A stretch of DNA of 64,000 bases from Streptantibioticus silvisoli. Lineage in GTDB: Bacteria; Actinomycetota; Actinomycetes; Streptomycetales; Streptomycetaceae. The DNA lies in contig NZ_JAAGKO020000001.1 of NCBI RefSeq assembly GCF_027947535.2, forward strand, positions 124,001-188,000, given 5' to 3'. The first letter of the stretch is position 1. The number at the start of each line of letters is the position of its first letter. The position numbers were made by a program, and so were the translations under genes. Below are positions 61,332 through 64,000 of the stretch, piece by piece. The notes under the pieces were generated by a model. It ran no database searches and had not been told where the DNA came from. It was given only the letters and a program-made list of their open reading frames with translations.

Positions 61332-62400
61332 CGTCCCAGTATCAACGGCGACGGCGACGGCGAAGCGCACGTATCCCCGGTGCCGGGTCGGTGCCGGGTC
61401 GGTGTCGCGGAGGAGTGGGCGGGGGAGCGGTGGTGGACGGGTCAGCATGCATCGACCACGCGGCCGTCCCCGGCCGCGCACGTCGCGCCGTCGGCGTCGG
61501 CGCCGTCATGTTCGCGACCGACACCCGTACGGAGACCCGGTCGGCGCCATTGCCTTCCGGCGGTCGGTCTTCCCGGCCGGCCCTCAATGCCTCAACATCA
61601 CCCACCGCACCGTCGAGCAGGTGTTCGCGCTCCGGTGACTGTCGGCTGACTGTCAGCGCATCGTCAGGTCGGACCGCGCCGACGGATGATCGCCGGTGCG
61701 CGGCGGGCGATCACCTGCGGCCACGTCCGTTCTCGGTGAGCCGTGCTCCGCGTTGAGCCGGGGGAGCGATGAGGGGTTGGTCGCCGCCCGGTGCCGACGC
61801 GAGACTTCTACCGTTGCGTTGGTGATCGCACGCGCCAACGTTCGCCGGGGGAGGGCTGGTTGACACCGCCGCTCACCAACTCCGCAACGGCCGGCTCTCG
61901 CAACGTGATCGACCTCCGCCCGCAGGACGGCCCGCCCGGCCCGCGCGCCCTCGCCGTCGGCATTCATCGCGACCGTGACGCTCTCCGCACCGGACCCGCC
62001 CGGGCCTTGGGCTCCGATGTCGGCGAAGGATACGTCAACCGGATGTGGATGCTCGTGCGACAGATGTTCGACCGCGGGGGATTCCAACTCCTTCGGAATA
62101 CCGTCCCGAGCGCTCCGGGGAATGCGATTCGGTACGCCGGAAATCAGCGGTCAACTGGACATACCGCAGGTGGGAGTTGGCCTGGACCTGTGTGGTGCTG
62201 GGCCTCCTGGCCGGTGGGCTCCGCCGCGCGCCGGCGAAGACATGGGGCGAGGGTCGCGCAGCGCGTTTGTGTCTTCATTCGACTTGATGGGTTAGTGTAA
62301 ACGGAAATTACCGGCTGAAGAGGGCTGCGCTATCCGCGTGCCCTTCCCCGGCTGCGTACGACACGCGTGGCCTCCCGAGAGAAAGTCAGGACCACTAGCG
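61332..62400. other. 1-kb stretch without a recognisable gene
   Basis: Several short frames are open but none shows a family pattern with a supported start. An AT-richer segment at about 62275-62320 upstream of the next gene probably contains its promoter. A frame near 61435-61530 (VGVGAVMFATDT) faintly recalls the start of luciferase-like monooxygenases, but it does not continue. Confidence 0.4.
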
Positions 62401-63102
62401 GTGGCAACGACGACTGGCGCACACAACGATATCGCCTCGACCATCAAGGCCCTGGAGGCGGAACTTCCCCAACTGGAGGACCACCAGGGGGAGCTCGAGA
62501 AGAACCTCGCGGCGGTGACGGAGCGGCTCGCCGCCGTCCGTGTCGCGCTGACCAGCCTGAAGGCACTCGACGGCGCCCCCGCGCCGCTGTCCAGGCCGAC
62601 GGCGCAGCAGCAGCAGGAAGCGCCGGAAACCGTTCCGGCGGCGCAGCCTCAGGCCGCCCCTGCCGAGGCGCGGACCCCCAAGCCCAAGGCGGAGGCGGTA
62701 CCGGCTCCGCGTCGCACGGGCGAGAGCAAGTCACGCCAGGGCACGAAGACCCCGAAGCCCGCGGTCGGCCGCAAGAAGACCAGGGCGACGGCGACGACCG
62801 CCGTGGAATCCGGCGACGACCAGGCGGCCCAGAAGCCCGCGGGCGCCGGCAGGACCGCGAAGAAGGCACCGGCGGAGGCCGCGCCGGCGAAGCGGACGAG
62901 GACGCCGGGGCTGTCGCTGTCCATCGTGGCGGTTCTGACCAAGGCCGGGAAACCCCTGCGCGCGGGCGAGGTCAACGAGATCCTCGGCCGCGACAAGTCC
63001 AACGGCAACGTGAACTCGGTGCGTACCGCGCTGGAACGCCTTGTCGTCAACCAGGACATCCAGCGCGTGGGCCGCGGCCTGTACGAGGCCAACCAGGCGT
63101 AG
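62401..63102 (+). CDS. Coiled-coil / Lys-Ala-Pro-rich / winged-helix protein, DNA-binding candidate
   Basis: 233 residues from GTG 62401. Residues about 10-55 form a coiled coil (ALEAELPQLEDHQGELEKNL then AAVTERLAAVRVALTSL). Residues about 60-170 are a basic, disordered Lys/Ala/Pro-rich segment (AEARTPKPKAEAVPAPRR, VGRKKTRATATT). Residues about 172-233 look like a winged helix (LSIVAVLTKAGKPLRAGEVN then EILGRDKSNGNVNSVRTALE). The plan recalls histone H1-like or nucleoid-associated regulators. No partner gene is adjacent. Two tandem hairpins follow the stop. Confidence 0.7.
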   Translation: MATTTGAHNDIASTIKALEAELPQLEDHQGELEKNLAAVTERLAAVRVALTSLKALDGAPAPLSRPTAQQQQEAPETVPAAQPQAAPAEARTPKPKAEAVPAPRRTGESKSRQGTKTPKPAVGRKKTRATATTAVESGDDQAAQKPAGAGRTAKKAPAEAAPAKRTRTPGLSLSIVAVLTKAGKPLRAGEVNEILGRDKSNGNVNSVRTALERLVVNQDIQRVGRGLYEANQA

Positions 63103-63198
63103 GTCGTGTCTTGTGGATCCCGGCGGGCCCGCGACGTCCGGCACGCAGATCGCGGTGCCGCCGAGACGCCCCGATGACAGCAACTGTCGGGAAGTACC

Positions 63199-63280
63199 GG
63201 CGCCTTGCTCCCTCCAGCCTCCGGCTGGGAGGACGCCCCGGCGCCTTGCTCCCCCAGCCGTCGGCCGGGGGGCGGCCTCG
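63199..63280 (+). terminator. Two tandem hairpins, 41 bp apart
   Basis: A 41-nt unit beginning GGCGCCTTGCTCCC (63199 and 63240) is repeated. Each copy contains a stem: CCAGCC-TCC-GGCTGG at 63214-63228 and CCCCC(A)GCC-GTC-GGC(C)GGGGG at 63251-63271. They lie about 100 nt after the coiled-coil/winged-helix gene and probably act as a double terminator. The rest of 63103-63808 shows no gene. Confidence 0.6.
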
Positions 63281-63808
63281 CCGTCCCGGACGCCGCTGCT
63301 TGATCCACCCTGATCCCGCTGATCCACAAGACACCTCCCGGTGCGCCTGCCGATCAAGGCGGTAGCGGCTCGCGTCATCCGGCTTCCCCACCTGGGGTCG
63401 TCGGGTGCCGCAGCGCAGGCGGGGACGGGCTCGCCGCCCCCGTCCGTGAGCGCGCCGGCGTGCGGGTGCCGTACGCGGTCGACGCCGGCGCCGAGGCCCC
63501 GCCCGGTTTCCCCACGACGACTCGGCGCGAGATCCGTGTCCACGGCCGGCGGTGCGGGGTCGGCCGAGTCGTCTCCGTACGGAACGGGTCATCACGCATG
63601 CCATGCCGCGACGTGCCACGGCGCGTCACCCGAAGCCGGCACAACCCTGTGATCCCGTGCCCGGAACCGCATGCTCCCGTAGGCGGAGCCTTCCGATCCC
63701 ATCAGTCATGGGGACCCGGATCGAACTCCCGAGTCCGCGCCGCCCAGTTGTCCGCGGCGGCGTCGAACACATCACCATGAGTCCCGCCGTGCCGAAGCAC
63801 GCCGGACG

Positions 63809-64000
63809 TCAGCCCGGGGCGAGGAGCGTCGCGGCGAGGGTATCCGCCAGCCAGGTCCGGTAGGTGTCGGCGGGCCAGGCGCGGGTGGCGGTGAGCTGGG
63901 TGAACAGGTGCGGCCCGGTCAGGGCCCAGCACGCGTCGGCCAGCCGGGCCCGGTCCGCTCCCGGCCGCAGGAGACCCGCGGTGGCGAGGTGGGCGACGAA
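63809..64000 (-). CDS. TetR-family regulator, C-terminal part only
   Basis: The minus-strand frame enters from the window edge and ends at TGA (63811-63809). Its 63 residues include ADACWALTGPHLFTQLTATR and WPADTYRTWLADTLAATLL, the usual last two helices of the ligand/dimerisation domain in actinobacterial TetR proteins. The DNA-binding domain lies outside the window. Confidence 0.75.
   Translation of the reverse strand, partial: FVAHLATAGLLRPGADRARLADACWALTGPHLFTQLTATRAWPADTYRTWLADTLAATLLAPG

Noticed and set aside
61435-61530. VGVGAVMFATDT as a fragment of a luciferase-like monooxygenase
   Set aside because: Only about a dozen residues fit and the frame does not continue with the family pattern.
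1-64000. CRISPR arrays, tRNA/rRNA genes, transposases and integrase/att sites
   Set aside because: No interspersed equal-length repeats with unique spacers, no cloverleaf-like segment and no recombinase motifs were seen; the repeat arrays present are direct tandems without spacers.

Overview
The window is very GC-rich actinobacterial DNA. It has GTG and TTG starts, many 4-nt GTGA/ATGA start-stop overlaps, secreted multi-domain polysaccharidases, lipoproteins with LAAC/TTAC lipoboxes and a cryptic biosynthetic gene cluster. All of this points to Streptomyces or a close relative in the Streptomycetaceae. I see no tRNA, rRNA, CRISPR array, integrase or transposase.

Layout. 0-13 kb is a polysaccharide-degradation block: the end of an OmpR-type response regulator, its histidine kinase, a CBM2-GH18 chitinase, an Asp-nucleophile alpha/beta hydrolase behind a striking double operator, a GH30-FN3-CBM13 glucanase divergent from a LacI-family regulator, a pair of related membrane proteins, and a GH5 lipoprotein. 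13-19.5 kb is mixed accessory DNA: a LysR remnant, a DUF664/DinB protein, an XRE/MmyB-like regulator, a membrane protein, a DUF4232 lipoprotein, a macrolide-type glycosyltransferase and an intact class A beta-lactamase. 19.8-25.2 kb is a D-amino-acid/amidohydrolase locus under a duplicated Lrp/AsnC-type regulator. One of its genes, an Asp/Glu racemase, carries a single in-frame TAG.

25.9-48.5 kb is the most interesting part. A PAS-LuxR regulator and a bleomycin-hydrolase-type aminopeptidase flank a 15-gene minus-strand run (45953 down to 30478) and a divergent two-gene plus-strand unit that starts at 46405. The minus-strand run encodes a complete 4-hydroxyphenylglycine pathway (4-hydroxymandelate synthase, 4-hydroxymandelate oxidase, HpgT-type aminotransferase). 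It also encodes a freestanding thiamine-diphosphate E1 alpha/beta pair, two acyl carrier proteins, one intact and one active-site-altered ketosynthase, a stand-alone KS-N-like protein, two AMP-forming ligases, an Fe(II)/2-oxoglutarate (PhyH) oxygenase, a DUF3050 heme-oxygenase-like diiron candidate and an alpha/beta hydrolase. The divergent unit adds a third AMP ligase and a TIGR03086 protein. There is no NRPS, modular PKS, acyltransferase, ketoreductase, dehydratase or lipoyl E2/E3. The predicted product would be an arylglycine- or hydroxybenzoyl-derived molecule built on discrete carrier proteins. I cannot match this combination to a known pathway, and it is my main candidate for a new system.

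48.6-64 kb is mostly housekeeping and accessory genes: HtpG, an S66 (MccF-like) peptidase, a MarR-quinone oxidoreductase pair with an AT-rich operator, a protein that may be a degenerate caspase fold, an APH-like kinase, an APC permease, an AI-2E-type exporter, a VOC protein lying entirely antisense to the tail of an AraC regulator, a coiled-coil/winged-helix DNA-binding candidate and the end of a TetR regulator.
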